Assembly (NCBI RefSeq): GCF_011045095.1
Contig: NZ_JAALDL010000002.1
Location: 496,001-560,000 of the forward strand
Length of the DNA stretch: 64,000 bases
Direction of reading: 5' to 3'
Origin: Grimontia sedimenti
GTDB lineage: Bacteria; Pseudomonadota; Gammaproteobacteria; Enterobacterales; Vibrionaceae
The notes under the pieces are model-generated. The model was not told the origin of the DNA. It did no database searches and was given only the letters and a program-made list of their open reading frames with translations. Each line of letters opens with the position of its first letter. Positions within the stretch are counted from its first letter, which is position 1. Shown in pieces: positions 1 through 9,060 of the stretch. The translations under genes and the position numbers were made by a program.

Positions 1-1400
1 GCCGTGTACATTCAATGGCCCAAAGATTGAGCGTTTCCAGCCGCCAAAGCTGTGGAATGCCATTGGCACCGGGATTGGTACATTGACTCCTACCATACCT
101 GCCAACACATCTTCACTGAACTGACGGGCAGTTTCACCGTCTCGGGTGAAGATGGCAGAGCCATTGCCATACTCATGGCGGTTAATCAGTTCTAATGCAG
201 TTTGGTAGTCAGGCACGCGGACTACAGACAACACAGGGCCAAAGATTTCATCCTGATAGATGGTCATATCTGGCGTGACGTCATCAAACAGCGTGGGGCC
301 GACAAAGTAGCCATTGTCATGCCCTTCCACCTGACAGCCGCGGCCATCCACAACCAGCTTCGCGCCTTGCTCAACGCCCGCATCAATGTAGCCGACAATT
401 TTGTCGCGATGTTGTGCCGAAATAACCGGTCCCATGTCGTTTTCAGGGCCGTCTACAATACCCGGGCCTACACGCATTTTGTTGATGCTTTCTGACAGCG
501 AGGCCACCAGCTTATCGGCGGTTTCATCGCCCACAGCGACAACAACAGACAGCGCCATACAACGCTCGCCCGCCGCGCCAAAGCCAGCACCGACTATCGC
601 GCCGCTTGCCATTTCAAGGTCGGCATCAGGCATTAAAATGCAGTGATTTTTGCACCACCGAGTGCCTGACAACGTTTGCCATGTGCAGACGCCGTGGAGT
701 AAATGTATTCCGCAATAGGTGTAGAGCCGACAAAGCTCACCGCCTGAACGCGTGGATCTGTCAGCAACACATCAACCGCTTCTTTGTCGCCGTTGACCAC
801 GTTGAACACGCCGTCTGGCAATCCGGCTTCTTTCAGCAGTTCGGCAAGCATCAGACCCAAAGACGGATCCTTCTCTGAAGGCTTGAGTACAAAGGTGTTA
901 CCGGTAGCAAGGGCAATCGGGAACATCCACATTGGCACCATCGCGGGGAAGTTAAACGGTGTGATACCGGCACACACGCCAAGGGGCTGCATAATGGAAT
1001 GACTATCGACCCCAGAGCCCACATTCGCCGAGCTCTCCCCTTTCTGTAGATGAGGAATGCCGCAGGCAAACTCGACGACTTCCAAACCGCGGGTCAACTC
1101 ACCCACGGCATCAGAGTAGACTTTGCCGTGTTCATTACTGATAAGGCGAGCCAGTTTGTCCTGATTCGCTTCAAGCAGCGCTTTGAACTTGAACATCACA
1201 CGGGCGCGGCGCAGTGGTGGCGTTTTCTTCCATGCAGGAAAAGCCGCATGCGCGGCAGCCACGGCTGCTTCTGCCTCTTCCGCTTTGCTCAATACCACCT
1301 GACGGGTTTGCTCGCCAGTCGCCGGGTTGAATACTGCGCCAAACCGTTCAGTACTGCTTTCTGCGATTTGTCCGTTAATAAAGTTATGAACTGTTTCCAT
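1..1400 (-). CDS. iolA: Methylmalonate-semialdehyde dehydrogenase (CoA-acylating), frameshifted, 3' end outside window
   Basis: Aldehyde dehydrogenase family enzyme that converts malonate or methylmalonate semialdehyde to acetyl- or propionyl-CoA, the last step of inositol breakdown. The N-terminal part contains [13 protein letters not shown], the cofactor-loop motif [12 protein letters not shown] and [10 protein letters not shown]. The frame then breaks at a run of five T (plus strand 647-651). Restoring one base reads on into [16 protein letters not shown] and the catalytic-cysteine motif GERCMALS, and continues open to base 1, about 30 residues short of the family's ~500. I chose the ATG at 1400 over the in-frame ATG at 1415 because a GGAG lies 8 bases before it and the family begins METV-like. 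It is the last gene read here of an iolC-iolE-iolA operon, 22 bases after iolE. A real pseudogene cannot be excluded, but a base-calling deletion is likelier. Confidence 0.88.
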
Positions 1401-1422
1401 GTCTTGGGTCTCCATGTCTCAA

Positions 1423-2313
1423 TCACATCAATCCGGCATTTCGCGCAAAGGACGCCAAATTGTTATATCCGAGTGTTGCGTATGTCAGTGGGTGCGCAAT
1501 CGAAGGATCTTGCTCTGCTTCTACCACTAACCATCCTGAGTAATTTGCCTGTTTCAGCACATCCATCACCGCCGCATAGTCAATACAACCATCGCCCGGT
1601 ACGGTGAACACGCCATTTAATACGGCATCTAAAAAGCTGAGCCTGCGGTTTTTGGCATCGTCCAGAACTGATTGGCGAATGTCTTTACAATGCACGTGAT
1701 TAATTCTGTCGGCGTGACGCTTGGAGACAGCAATCGGATCGCCACCGGCAAAATGCAGATGACCGGTATCCAGCAGCAAACCCACTTCCGGGCCCGTTTC
1801 CGCCATCAAACGATCCACATCCGCTTCGCTTTCAATCACGGTGCCCATATGGTGGTGATAAGCGATCTGTACCCCGTGGGATTGGGTGTACTTCGCCAGT
1901 TCCGTCAGTTTTTGTCCGTATTCCTGCCAGCGCTGTTTAGGAAACGCCGGACGCCTCTCGACAGGCATGTTTTGATTTCCATGAACACAACCTGTCACTT
2001 CCGCAAACACCATGACCTTCGCACCGAGCGCTTTCAGCAAGTTCAGGTGCGATTGCATCGCTTCAATCTCCTGCTCAACACTTCGGCTCAGCAGTTCACC
2101 TGAATACCAGCCAGATACCAGCTTTAGATCCTGCTTCGCCAGAATTGGGCCCAACACATCAGGGTTACGCGGAAATTTGTTTCCCAACTCAAACCCTGTA
2201 AAGCCGGCCTGTCTGCCTTCGGAAAGGCATACCTCTAACGGCGTTTCAGCGCCCAGAGAGGGCAAGTCATCATTCGTCCACGTCAGTGGGTTTATCCCTA
2301 ATTCAACAGCCAT
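1423..2313 (-). CDS. iolE: Inosose dehydratase (2-keto-myo-inositol dehydratase)
   Basis: TIM-barrel enzyme of the AP-endonuclease-2/xylose-isomerase-like superfamily that dehydrates 2-keto-myo-inositol to the diketone used by IolD. Start MAVELGINPLTWTND, barrel segments YHHHMGTVIE, LLLDTGHLHFAGGD and HVHCKDI, and a C-terminal VVEAEQDPSIAHP (metal-binding E/D/H pattern) are typical of IolE, as is the length of 296 aa. The ATG at 2313 has an AAGGAG site a few bases upstream, so longer in-frame starts are rejected. It begins 10 bases after iolC and is transcribed with it towards iolA. An IolE-like paralogue lies at 33157-34056 in the second inositol locus. Confidence 0.92.
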   Translation of the reverse strand: MAVELGINPLTWTNDDLPSLGAETPLEVCLSEGRQAGFTGFELGNKFPRNPDVLGPILAKQDLKLVSGWYSGELLSRSVEQEIEAMQSHLNLLKALGAKVMVFAEVTGCVHGNQNMPVERRPAFPKQRWQEYGQKLTELAKYTQSHGVQIAYHHHMGTVIESEADVDRLMAETGPEVGLLLDTGHLHFAGGDPIAVSKRHADRINHVHCKDIRQSVLDDAKNRRLSFLDAVLNGVFTVPGDGCIDYAAVMDVLKQANYSGWLVVEAEQDPSIAHPLTYATLGYNNLASFARNAGLM

Positions 2314-2323
2314 GATCGTCTCC

Positions 2324-4267
2324 TTACTCTCCGCGTTGACGCCAGGTTTCAATCAACCCGAGATAATTCGCCTTCACGGCAGCAACTAAACCTTGGTTAT
2401 CCAGCTCGCCGTGCATCCACTGACGGCTTGGCTCACCAAAGATGGTGCGGCCGACAGCAAAACCCCTCACGGTTTTCGAAACTGACGAAGCAGAAAAACC
2501 CGCTTTCAGCTCATCGGCCGGCGCATCCAATCCCAACAGCACCACGCCACGACAATGCGTATCGCGTTGTTCAATCAGTTCATCTACCGCTTGCCAGCCT
2601 TGCTTGGTCAGTGGTGGCAGTTTCCACCAATCCGGTTTAATGCTGAGGTTGTAAAGACGTGTCATGGCGCGAAGATAGAGAGAATCTGCTTCATCTGCGG
2701 AGCCAACTTCCATATCTTTCGGCAAAATCACTTCCACCAACAACTCGTTCCCCGTCGCGCAGCAAGCTTCATAGACTTCACGAAGCGTATTTTCCTGCTC
2801 AAGTTGCAATTCCCGGGCGTCATCAGGATGGTAGAACATCAAACATTTCACGACTTGTTCCTTCGGCCAGCTCGCCAATTGGCTACCGATGTTGCCGTGT
2901 TCAAGGCGTAAAGGACGAGAGCCCGGCAGCTCGATAGGTCGTCCTACCCACCAGCGCTCACTGACATGATTGCCAAACCCTGTTGCAGCATTCAGCACTT
3001 CCATGCCAAAGGTAGAGTCGCACAGAATCCCCGCTTTTCCCTTCAGGCCAGATTCCTGCGCCACTTCCTGAGCTGCTTGCCAGATAAGTTTTTTGAGATA
3101 AGGGATATGCGCAACATCGATTCCCGCTTCCTGAGCCATTTCGACAAACTGGGAGCGGTGGTCGAAGGCCAGCACACACAAGTCGCTCCAAGCCAGCTCG
3201 CGGGTGGTCACTCGGTGAAGGTGGTTCAGCATCCCATCCCTGTCTGGACGTGGGATTTCATGCTCATGTTGAAGGTAATAATCCAATTCTTCTTTGGTGG
3301 GCATGGCAGGAGAACAACCGTGACGGGAAACCACCAGCGCGCCACAGGCGTTCGCATAGCGGCAACATTGCTCCCAGGATTCATCATTTAGGTAGCCGCG
3401 AAGCAATCCCGACATAAAGGCATCACCCGCCCCGAGTACATTCAGCACTTCCACACGCACGCCTTTCACCGTGATACCGTCATCCAGCACACTGCCGATT
3501 TCGTCGGTAAATACGCTGCACCCCAGCGGGCCACGTTTGCACACCAAGGTCGCATCGGTAAAGGTGCGGACAGATTTCAGCGCTTCGACGGAATCTTCCG
3601 AGCCACCTGCAATGTGAAACTCTTCTTCGGTGCCGACAATCAGGTCAAACAGACCCAAGACTTCCTGAAGCTGGCGGGTAACGTCATCTGATTCGATGTA
3701 GCGGGTTTCACCATCTCCGAGCGAGGTCAGGCCCCAAAGTACCGGGCGGTAATCCACATCCAAGGCTGTACGAACGCCATGTTTGCGTGCGTAATTCAGT
3801 GCAGTGATTACCGCTTCACGGGAGCTTGGATTGGAAAGATGGGTGCCCGTGATCGCCAAACATTTGGCTGAAGCTATGTACTCTTCATTAATGTCTTCTG
3901 GGGTGATGGCTTTGTCTGCACAATTATCGCGGTAAAAAATTAGCGGAAAGGTGTCTTCATCTTTGATGCCAAGCAGCACCAGTGCCGTCAGCCTTTCTTT
4001 ATCGATGATGATATTGCTGGTATCGACGCCGACACGCTCCAATTCCTCGGTCACAAAGCGTCCCATGTGCTCATCACCAACACGTGCCAGCATGCCGGAT
4101 TTCAACCCCTGCCTTGCGGTACCGTGAGCAACGTTGCCCGACGATCCACCCAGATATTTGGCAAAGGTTCGCATATCTTCTAGGCGCGAACCGACCTGCT
4201 CTCCATACAAATCAACGGCGACTCGCCCAAGGCAAATCACGTCCAATGTTTTTTCTACCGTCGTCAT
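2324..4267 (-). CDS. iolC: 5-dehydro-2-deoxygluconokinase fused to DUF2090
   Basis: Residues 1 to about 330 are a PfkB/ribokinase-family sugar kinase: start VICLGRVAVDLYGEQVG, GGSSGNVAHGTAR near residue 42, and the anion-hole and catalytic-Asp motif VLGAGDAFMSGLLRG near residue 277. It phosphorylates 5-dehydro-2-deoxy-gluconate. Residues from about 335 to 647 form a DUF2090 domain (WSDLCVLAFDHRSQFVE, GILCDSTFG, ending FGEPSRQW), a TIM-barrel region related to class I aldolases and thought to serve the following aldolase step. The fused form is known in proteobacteria. The second kinase copy here (37405-38433) lacks the extension. First gene of the locus-A operon, with an AGGAG site before the ATG, reading away from two TGAAA-N6-TTTCA palindromes. 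Confidence 0.93.
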   Translation of the reverse strand: MTTVEKTLDVICLGRVAVDLYGEQVGSRLEDMRTFAKYLGGSSGNVAHGTARQGLKSGMLARVGDEHMGRFVTEELERVGVDTSNIIIDKERLTALVLLGIKDEDTFPLIFYRDNCADKAITPEDINEEYIASAKCLAITGTHLSNPSSREAVITALNYARKHGVRTALDVDYRPVLWGLTSLGDGETRYIESDDVTRQLQEVLGLFDLIVGTEEEFHIAGGSEDSVEALKSVRTFTDATLVCKRGPLGCSVFTDEIGSVLDDGITVKGVRVEVLNVLGAGDAFMSGLLRGYLNDESWEQCCRYANACGALVVSRHGCSPAMPTKEELDYYLQHEHEIPRPDRDGMLNHLHRVTTRELAWSDLCVLAFDHRSQFVEMAQEAGIDVAHIPYLKKLIWQAAQEVAQESGLKGKAGILCDSTFGMEVLNAATGFGNHVSERWWVGRPIELPGSRPLRLEHGNIGSQLASWPKEQVVKCLMFYHPDDARELQLEQENTLREVYEACCATGNELLVEVILPKDMEVGSADEADSLYLRAMTRLYNLSIKPDWWKLPPLTKQGWQAVDELIEQRDTHCRGVVLLGLDAPADELKAGFSASSVSKTVRGFAVGRTIFGEPSRQWMHGELDNQGLVAAVKANYLGLIETWRQRGE

Positions 4268-4342
4268 TCCCGACTCCTGTCAGATTTCCCATCCTGTTCA
4301 GTGTGGCTGAACCTGAAAAATACACTTCATCTAACCGCATTA

Positions 4343-4358
4343 TGAAATGTACGTTTCA
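4343..4358. promoter_or_regulatory. TGAAA-N6-TTTCA palindrome, putative iol operator 1
   Basis: A perfect inverted repeat (TGAAA, six bases, TTTCA) 76 bases upstream of iolC. A second copy starts exactly 53 bases further upstream, about five helical turns, and a third lies at the iolB/phyH promoter. The form resembles the GGAA-N6-TTCC site described for RpiR-type IolR in Sinorhizobium. The regulator itself is not in the window, so the binding protein is an inference. Confidence 0.65.
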
Positions 4359-4395
4359 TTTTATACTAAGATCGAAACGGTCAGATCGCAACCAA

Positions 4396-4411
4396 TGAAA
4401 CAAACATTTCA
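4396..4411. promoter_or_regulatory. TGAAA-N6-TTTCA palindrome, putative iol operator 2
   Basis: Second perfect copy of the palindrome in the iolC-tetR intergenic region, in helical phase with the copy at 4343. Paired in-phase sites suggest cooperative binding by a dimeric repressor. Confidence 0.65.
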
Positions 4412-4450
4412 TGTGTTATCTCACTGGTTGGATCATCCCTAAGATCATCA

Positions 4451-4467
4451 CTAGACGACTGGTCTAA
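4451..4467. promoter_or_regulatory. TetR-family operator upstream of tetR
   Basis: CTAGACGACTGGTCTAA, a 17-base near-palindrome (CTAGAC / GTCTAg with five bases between) lying 22 bases before the regulator's ATG. The same sequence with both arms perfect occurs before the oxidoreductase gene at 5149. Two sites flanking the regulator fit autorepression plus control of the next gene. Confidence 0.8.
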
Positions 4468-4488
4468 TTTCCGTTAATCTGTTTCACC

Positions 4489-5084
4489 ATGAACACAGAA
4501 ACCCAATCTACCCGCCAGCAAATTCTCGACGTCGGCTACCAACTCATTGTTGAAAAAGGCTTTTCGAACGTCGGTCTGGCGCAACTGCTTAATCATGCCG
4601 GGGTGCCGAAAGGCTCCTTCTATCACTATTTCAAATCCAAAGAACAATTCGGCGAAGCTTGATAGAAGAGTACTTCTCTCAATATCAGGCCAAACTGGAT
4701 GCGCATTTCAGTAACCCTGGTCTCAATGGCTTTGAGAAGCTTATGGGTTACTGGATGAAATGGATTGAAGTGAATGACGGCATGTGTGGCAGTCAGCGTT
4801 GTCTGGTGGTGAAGCTGAGTGCAGAAGTGTCTGACCTGTCTGAATCTATGCGTATTTCATTACTGAATGGCGCAAACCGTATTGTCACTATGCTTGCTGA
4901 TTGCGTTCAGATTGGCATTGAAGATGGTTCGATTCAGGTCAGTAACGCCGAAAAAACCGCCAGTCAGCTTTATCAACTTTGGATTGGTGCAAGCCTTATG
5001 AGCAAGCTCAACCAAAATGTAGAGCCGATGAAACAGGCGCTGGAAAGCACAGAGCGCTTGCTCAAAGGACAACACGCTTTTTAA
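4489..5084 (+). CDS. TetR/AcrR-family regulator (NemR/AcuR-like), frameshifted
   Basis: Starts MNTETQSTRQQILDVG; the N-terminal helix-turn-helix runs to the family signature VPKGSFYHYFKSKEQFGEA near residues 42-60. The reading frame then stops at 4660. Adding one T to the TT at 4659-4660 gives EALIEEYFSQYQ and a continuous protein of about 198 aa, normal for the family. The C-terminal ligand domain contains GCVV-like GMCGSQRCLVVKL, with cysteines as in NemR-type electrophile sensors. The gene sits between two identical operators and directly before a CurA-type reductase, so it probably represses both in the absence of an electrophile. Which ligand it senses is unknown. The single-base gap is probably a sequencing error. 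Confidence 0.85.
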
Positions 5085-5111
5085 TCAAACGGCGCAGCCG
5101 CGCCAATAAAA

Positions 5112-5138
5112 CCGCCAATTGCACTTGGCGGATTTTTT
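5112..5138 (+). terminator. Rho-independent terminator after tetR
   Basis: A stem of CCGCCAA and TTGGCGG with a 6-base loop, followed by seven T. It separates tetR from the reductase gene, which therefore has its own promoter at the 5149 operator. Confidence 0.85.
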
Positions 5139-5148
5139 TACTCAATTA

Positions 5149-5165
5149 CTAGACGACTGGTCTAG
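5149..5165. promoter_or_regulatory. TetR-family operator upstream of the reductase
   Basis: CTAGACGACTGGTCTAG, with perfect 6-base arms, lies 28 bases before the reductase ATG and matches 16 of 17 bases of the site before tetR. Confidence 0.82.
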
Positions 5166-5192
5166 TGGTCATAACGTAAAGGGAATCAGCAC

Positions 5193-6233
5193 ATGTCAGT
5201 TTCGTTGGAAAACAACCGAATCGTTCTAGCTTCACGCCCAGTAGGCGCGCCTGTTACTGATAACTTCCGTTTGGAATCTCAGGAGGTTCCAGCCCTGAAA
5301 GATGGCGAACTGCTGCTTCGCACCATTTACCTTTCACTCGACCCTTACATGCGTGGCCGCATGAGCGATGCCAAGTCTTACGCTGATCCCGTTGAGCTTG
5401 ATGATGTGATGGTCGGTGCCACAGTTTGTCAGGTAGAAGACTCACTGAATCCAAACTTTGAAAAGGGTGAATGGGTGCTGGCATACACAGGTTGGCAGTC
5501 TTACGCTGTATCTGACGGCGAAGGTCTGCTGAAACTGGGCAAATCCCCTTCTCACCCTTCATTCGCACTGGGTATCATGGGTATGCCGGGCTTTACCGCT
5601 TATATGGGTCTTTTGGATATCGGTCAGCCGAAAGAAGGCGATACCCTGGTTGTCGCAGCCGCGACTGGCCCTGTTGGTGCGACAGTGGGTCAAATCGGCA
5701 AACTGAAAGGCTGCAAAGTCGTCGGCATCGCAGGCGGCGAAGAGAAGTGTCGCCACGCGGTTGAAGTGCTGGGCTTCGATGTTTGTATCGATCACAAAGC
5801 GGAAGACTTCGCAGAACAACTGGCAGCGGCCTGTGACAAAGGCATCGACGTTTACTATGAAAACGTCGGTGGCAAAGTGTTCGACGCCGTCATGCCATTG
5901 CTCAACACCGGCGCGCGCATTCCAGTATGTGGTTTGATTTCTCAATACAATGCGACCGCACTGCCAGAAGGGCCAGACCGTATGTCTCTGCTGATGGCGA
6001 CCTTGCTGATCAAGCGCATCAAGATGCAAGGCTTCATCATCTTTGATGATTACAGTCACCGCTACGACGAGTTTGCAGCCGACATGGGCAAATGGCTGAT
6101 GGAAGGCAAAATGCAGTACAAAGAACAAATCGTTGACGGTTTGGAAGCTGCACCAGAAGCATTTATGGGTCTGCTGGAAGGAAAAAACTTCGGCAAATTA
6201 GTGGTGAAAATCGCCGAGCCAATCGCTCTCTAA
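5193..6233 (+). CDS. curA: NADP-dependent enone reductase, CurA/leukotriene B4 dehydrogenase type
   Basis: Zinc-free medium-chain dehydrogenase/reductase of 346 aa. It opens NRIVLASRPVGAPVTDNF, has YLSLDPYMRGRM near residue 47 (typical of the CurA/PTGR family) and the NADPH-binding segment VVAAATGPVGATVGQIGKLKG near residue 150. YYENVGGKVFDAV and GLISQYN follow. The family reduces the double bond of alpha,beta-unsaturated ketones and aldehydes in the cytoplasm, a detoxification role that fits control by the adjoining TetR protein. The true substrate cannot be read from sequence; E. coli CurA reduces curcumin, but that need not be the role here. Confidence 0.9.
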   Translation: MSVSLENNRIVLASRPVGAPVTDNFRLESQEVPALKDGELLLRTIYLSLDPYMRGRMSDAKSYADPVELDDVMVGATVCQVEDSLNPNFEKGEWVLAYTGWQSYAVSDGEGLLKLGKSPSHPSFALGIMGMPGFTAYMGLLDIGQPKEGDTLVVAAATGPVGATVGQIGKLKGCKVVGIAGGEEKCRHAVEVLGFDVCIDHKAEDFAEQLAAACDKGIDVYYENVGGKVFDAVMPLLNTGARIPVCGLISQYNATALPEGPDRMSLLMATLLIKRIKMQGFIIFDDYSHRYDEFAADMGKWLMEGKMQYKEQIVDGLEAAPEAFMGLLEGKNFGKLVVKIAEPIAL

Positions 6234-6261
6234 TTCCCGCTCCACAATTGAGAAGAAATTG

Positions 6262-6296
6262 AAAAAGCCCGCCCGGTTTTCGCCCGGCGGGCTTTT
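6262..6296 (+). terminator. Rho-independent terminator after the reductase
   Basis: AAAAAGCCCGCC and GGCGGGCTTTTT form a GC-rich stem ending in a T run, 29 bases after the stop codon. Confidence 0.9.
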
Positions 6297-6368
6297 TGTC
6301 ACTTCACCTGCTAAAGCAACGTGTTAGGTTACACTGTATTTAAGAAAGAATTTCACGCAGGGGATGCA

Positions 6369-6839
6369 ATGAAAAACTGGATCGTTTTACTTTTCACTCA
6401 TGGCTTTGCCATCGCCATCGGTTTTGCGGCTGGCATATACGCACTACCCATTCTTATCGCGCCGGAAGGCCCTTCTGTTGAAGTGATCGAATCAACCGCG
6501 TCTAAAGCCAATTACTCTGGTGAATTCCGTAAAGATCTGAAAGACAGCGACACCTTCCATTGGGGTGAAGGCAAAGTGTCTATTGGCCCGGAAAGTATTT
6601 CGCTAATGGGAGAACTCGCGCCAGGCCCAGACTATAAACTCTATCTTTCACCTGAGTTTGTTGAAACAGAAGCCGACTTCAACCGCTTGAAGCCACAAAT
6701 GCAACACGTGGGCGATGTAAAAACCTTCCAGAATTTCTTGGTAGAAGTCCCTAGTGATGTCGACCCATCGCAATTCAATACCGTGATTGTTTGGTGTGAA
6801 TCTTTTGGCGAGTTTATTACCGCAGCGCGTTATAAGTAA
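6369..6839 (+). CDS. DM13-domain protein, membrane-anchored
   Basis: 156 aa. MKNWIVLLFTHGFAIAIGFAAGIYALPILIAP is a signal anchor or single membrane segment (residues 4-30), followed by a DM13-like domain of about 100 residues. Typical elements are FRKDLKDSDTFHWGEGKVSIG, APGPDYKLYLSPEFV, VGDVKTFQNF and, near the end, VIVWCESFGEFITAARY with the family's conserved cysteine. DM13 domains are thought to take part in redox or electron transfer chemistry, but function is not established. The ATG at 6369 is preceded by AGGGGATGCA; an upstream GTG frame lacks a good site. Monocistronic, bracketed by terminators and convergent with the oxidase gene. Confidence 0.8.
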   Translation: MKNWIVLLFTHGFAIAIGFAAGIYALPILIAPEGPSVEVIESTASKANYSGEFRKDLKDSDTFHWGEGKVSIGPESISLMGELAPGPDYKLYLSPEFVETEADFNRLKPQMQHVGDVKTFQNFLVEVPSDVDPSQFNTVIVWCESFGEFITAARYK

Positions 6840-6853
6840 CAGACTGAAAGAAG

Positions 6854-6882
6854 AAAAGGCGAAGCAGAGTGCTTCGCCTTTT
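6854..6882. terminator. Bidirectional terminator between DM13 gene and oxidase
   Basis: A perfect 13-bp stem (AAAAGGCGAAGCA / TGCTTCGCCTTTT, loop GAG) with T runs on both strands serves the two convergent genes. Confidence 0.9.
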
Positions 6883-6887
6883 TCCGT

Positions 6888-8747
6888 TTATGGCACCAGT
6901 TTTCTGATAAACGAAGAGGCAAACAAGTAATGAGGATCGTAGCTTCTCAGTTTGCTCACCGTTTCATCATAGCTTCGGGTTGCGGTGTTAAATGTGGTCG
7001 GCAAAACGTTGGAAATAAAGGCATCGTTTTGCCAAGCGCCTTGTGCGTTGTATCCCCATCCTTTTGACCACTCCACGCGAACCTGCTCAGCGGGTAGTTG
7101 TTGGTATAACCACTCCTCTACTTCCTGATAGAACGCCCCTGCTCCCGGCATATCCGCAAATGTCAGCAGATCGACCCATACCACAGTATCCAACGCCGCA
7201 TCGTTTGTGGATGTTGTTGCTGAGAAAGCTGGTGGCTTTGCGCCAGGAATATTCAGGCCCTCAGTGCGATCTGTTCCCGTGACGCGAATCTCCATTGGCC
7301 CTGCCATTGGGAACTGTTTTCTCGCCGCATATTCTGCCTGAATGCGCAAATACACATTGGCAAAGTCATGCAGGAAACCTTGCACATCGTTGCGGTTAAG
7401 GTGCACCGCATACCCGTTGGCTGTCACGCGCAGCGTGGTGTTACGCACATACACCAAGGTCTTCCACGCAGGCCCCCAAATATCATAGCTTTGTGCAAAC
7501 AGGCTTCTGGCCGTGGCATCCGGTTGGGTTTCTTCCACCGCCTCAATGTAAGGCAGTAACTCATCAAACTCTTCCTGAGTAATAGTTTCGCCTGAATTCA
7601 GGCTTCGTGAGGTAGCCGAGCCAACCACCTGATTTTGCAAATTCTCTCGGTTTGCTCCACCTTTTAGCGCCAAGGTGGTCGTGACAGACTGCAAGATGCC
7701 AAAAGCAGGAACAAGGAAAGGTTTGGCAACCAGAATGCCTTTAATGATGTCTGAAACGAACAGCGGAATATTGTCACTGAACGGGTAATTGTAAGGACCA
7801 GAAACAGCACGGGAACCCGCAGGTTGCGCTGCTTCATTCGACCATACTTTCAGCCAAGGTTTTTGACTGTAAGGGAACCAGATCACTTCCATCCTTCCGG
7901 CGGTATCCAAAATATTCGCGATGGAGAAAGTGCTTTCTTCCTGAGTCGCAGCAAACAGTTCTGCATAGTGAATATCAGTGAAGCTCTGGCAACGCAGGTT
8001 ATAATTCGGCAGCACCAACATGGTTACTTCAAAAATCAGGGTCGCACCTAATGCCGTGAGGAACAGATCCCCATCTTCCTCGTCACGGGTAAAAGTACGA
8101 AGCGCATATTTAGAGCCGTTCCAAACTAACGCTGTCACTGAGAGTACATTGTTGCTGATGCTGCCATTGAGCGTTTCATTCTCGTCAGAGCCGTTGTAAC
8201 TCACTTTAGTGCCGTGACCACCAATCGAGAGCATGCCCGCCAACGAAAGATTCCCCGGCGCAGGCGTGTTTGAAAAGGCGTAGCCAGGAATGTCAGGGTT
8301 ACCGCCCGCTTGCGCTTCAATAAAGGCGTAGAGGTTTTCAGCCTGCACGCCGCTTCCCGCTCTCACCACGCCATAATCCTGATGGGATTCCACCATCTCC
8401 AAATGATTGAACGCGGACACATCCAACAACAGGATTTTGTCTTTCGGTTCCGTTTCAGAGATGATCAGCGGCGACCAGTTATGCATGGAGCCGAAGGCTT
8501 TGACCGCATAGCCGTTTTCCAGCGCCCACTCAGCAACCCGCTCTAAATCTTCTTTCGCTTTCGCACTGGCTGCCATCACGCTTTTCACTTTGATGTCCTG
8601 AGACCAGTTTTCATACGTGATGTAGTAAAACTCGCTCTGACAACCCGAAAGCAGAAACGGCATAGGCAGCGATGAGATCGCCACTGAAGTAAATAACAGC
8701 CCTTGGCTATTCTTGAGGAATCTTCTTCGTTCGTTATTAAATGACAT
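6888..8747 (-). CDS. FAD-linked cholesterol-oxidase-like enzyme, Tat lipoprotein signal
   Basis: 619 aa. The N-terminus has a twin-arginine motif (ERRRFLKNS, residues 6-14), a hydrophobic stretch and a lipobox LLSGC (Cys about residue 36), so export by Tat and lipid anchoring are likely. An FAD_binding_4 (VAO/PCMH) domain follows: GYAVKAFGSMHNWSP, VRAGSGVQAENLYAF and LSIGGHGTKVSYNG. The C-terminal half (YDIWGPAWKTLVYVRNTTLRV, VEWSKGWGYN) resembles the substrate-binding domain of class II cholesterol oxidases with covalent FAD. The substrate may be a sterol or another alcohol; marine relatives are mostly untested. It is transcribed alone, divergent from the patatin gene. Confidence 0.75.
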   Translation of the reverse strand: MSFNNERRRFLKNSQGLLFTSVAISSLPMPFLLSGCQSEFYYITYENWSQDIKVKSVMAASAKAKEDLERVAEWALENGYAVKAFGSMHNWSPLIISETEPKDKILLLDVSAFNHLEMVESHQDYGVVRAGSGVQAENLYAFIEAQAGGNPDIPGYAFSNTPAPGNLSLAGMLSIGGHGTKVSYNGSDENETLNGSISNNVLSVTALVWNGSKYALRTFTRDEEDGDLFLTALGATLIFEVTMLVLPNYNLRCQSFTDIHYAELFAATQEESTFSIANILDTAGRMEVIWFPYSQKPWLKVWSNEAAQPAGSRAVSGPYNYPFSDNIPLFVSDIIKGILVAKPFLVPAFGILQSVTTTLALKGGANRENLQNQVVGSATSRSLNSGETITQEEFDELLPYIEAVEETQPDATARSLFAQSYDIWGPAWKTLVYVRNTTLRVTANGYAVHLNRNDVQGFLHDFANVYLRIQAEYAARKQFPMAGPMEIRVTGTDRTEGLNIPGAKPPAFSATTSTNDAALDTVVWVDLLTFADMPGAGAFYQEVEEWLYQQLPAEQVRVEWSKGWGYNAQGAWQNDAFISNVLPTTFNTATRSYDETVSKLRSYDPHYLFASSFIRKLVP

Positions 8748-9060
8748 ACCTTTTCCCTTGAGTCTAAAAACACACCTTTGTTTAAAAAAGCATTACTTGA
8801 CTGCCTTATTTTGCAGACAGGCCCAGCAATGACCTAACTCAAGAGAGTTTGGTAACAGCATCAGATCACACTTCATTGTTTAAAACGATTAGAGAAATAC
8901 AAATTCCCACAAAGGCAACAAAAGGAGCGGAAACACGCTAATGCGTATACAAGCATAATGATAAGCCGCAGCTATCGATAAGATAGTCACTAACGATTTC
9001 AGCTAGCAGATGAAAAACCTTAACCTGACGCCAATAGCTACAGAGTGAGAGATAAGAAAC
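8748..9060. other. Intergenic region between oxidase and patatin genes
   Basis: A 313-base divergent promoter region, fairly AT-rich. I see no open frame, strong hairpin or clear operator. A GAGAG-type site precedes the patatin ATG. Confidence 0.5.

Noticed and set aside
1-1400. iolA as a true pseudogene
   Set aside because: It has the same one-base-loss pattern as topA and nasA, and everything after the break is an intact family sequence.
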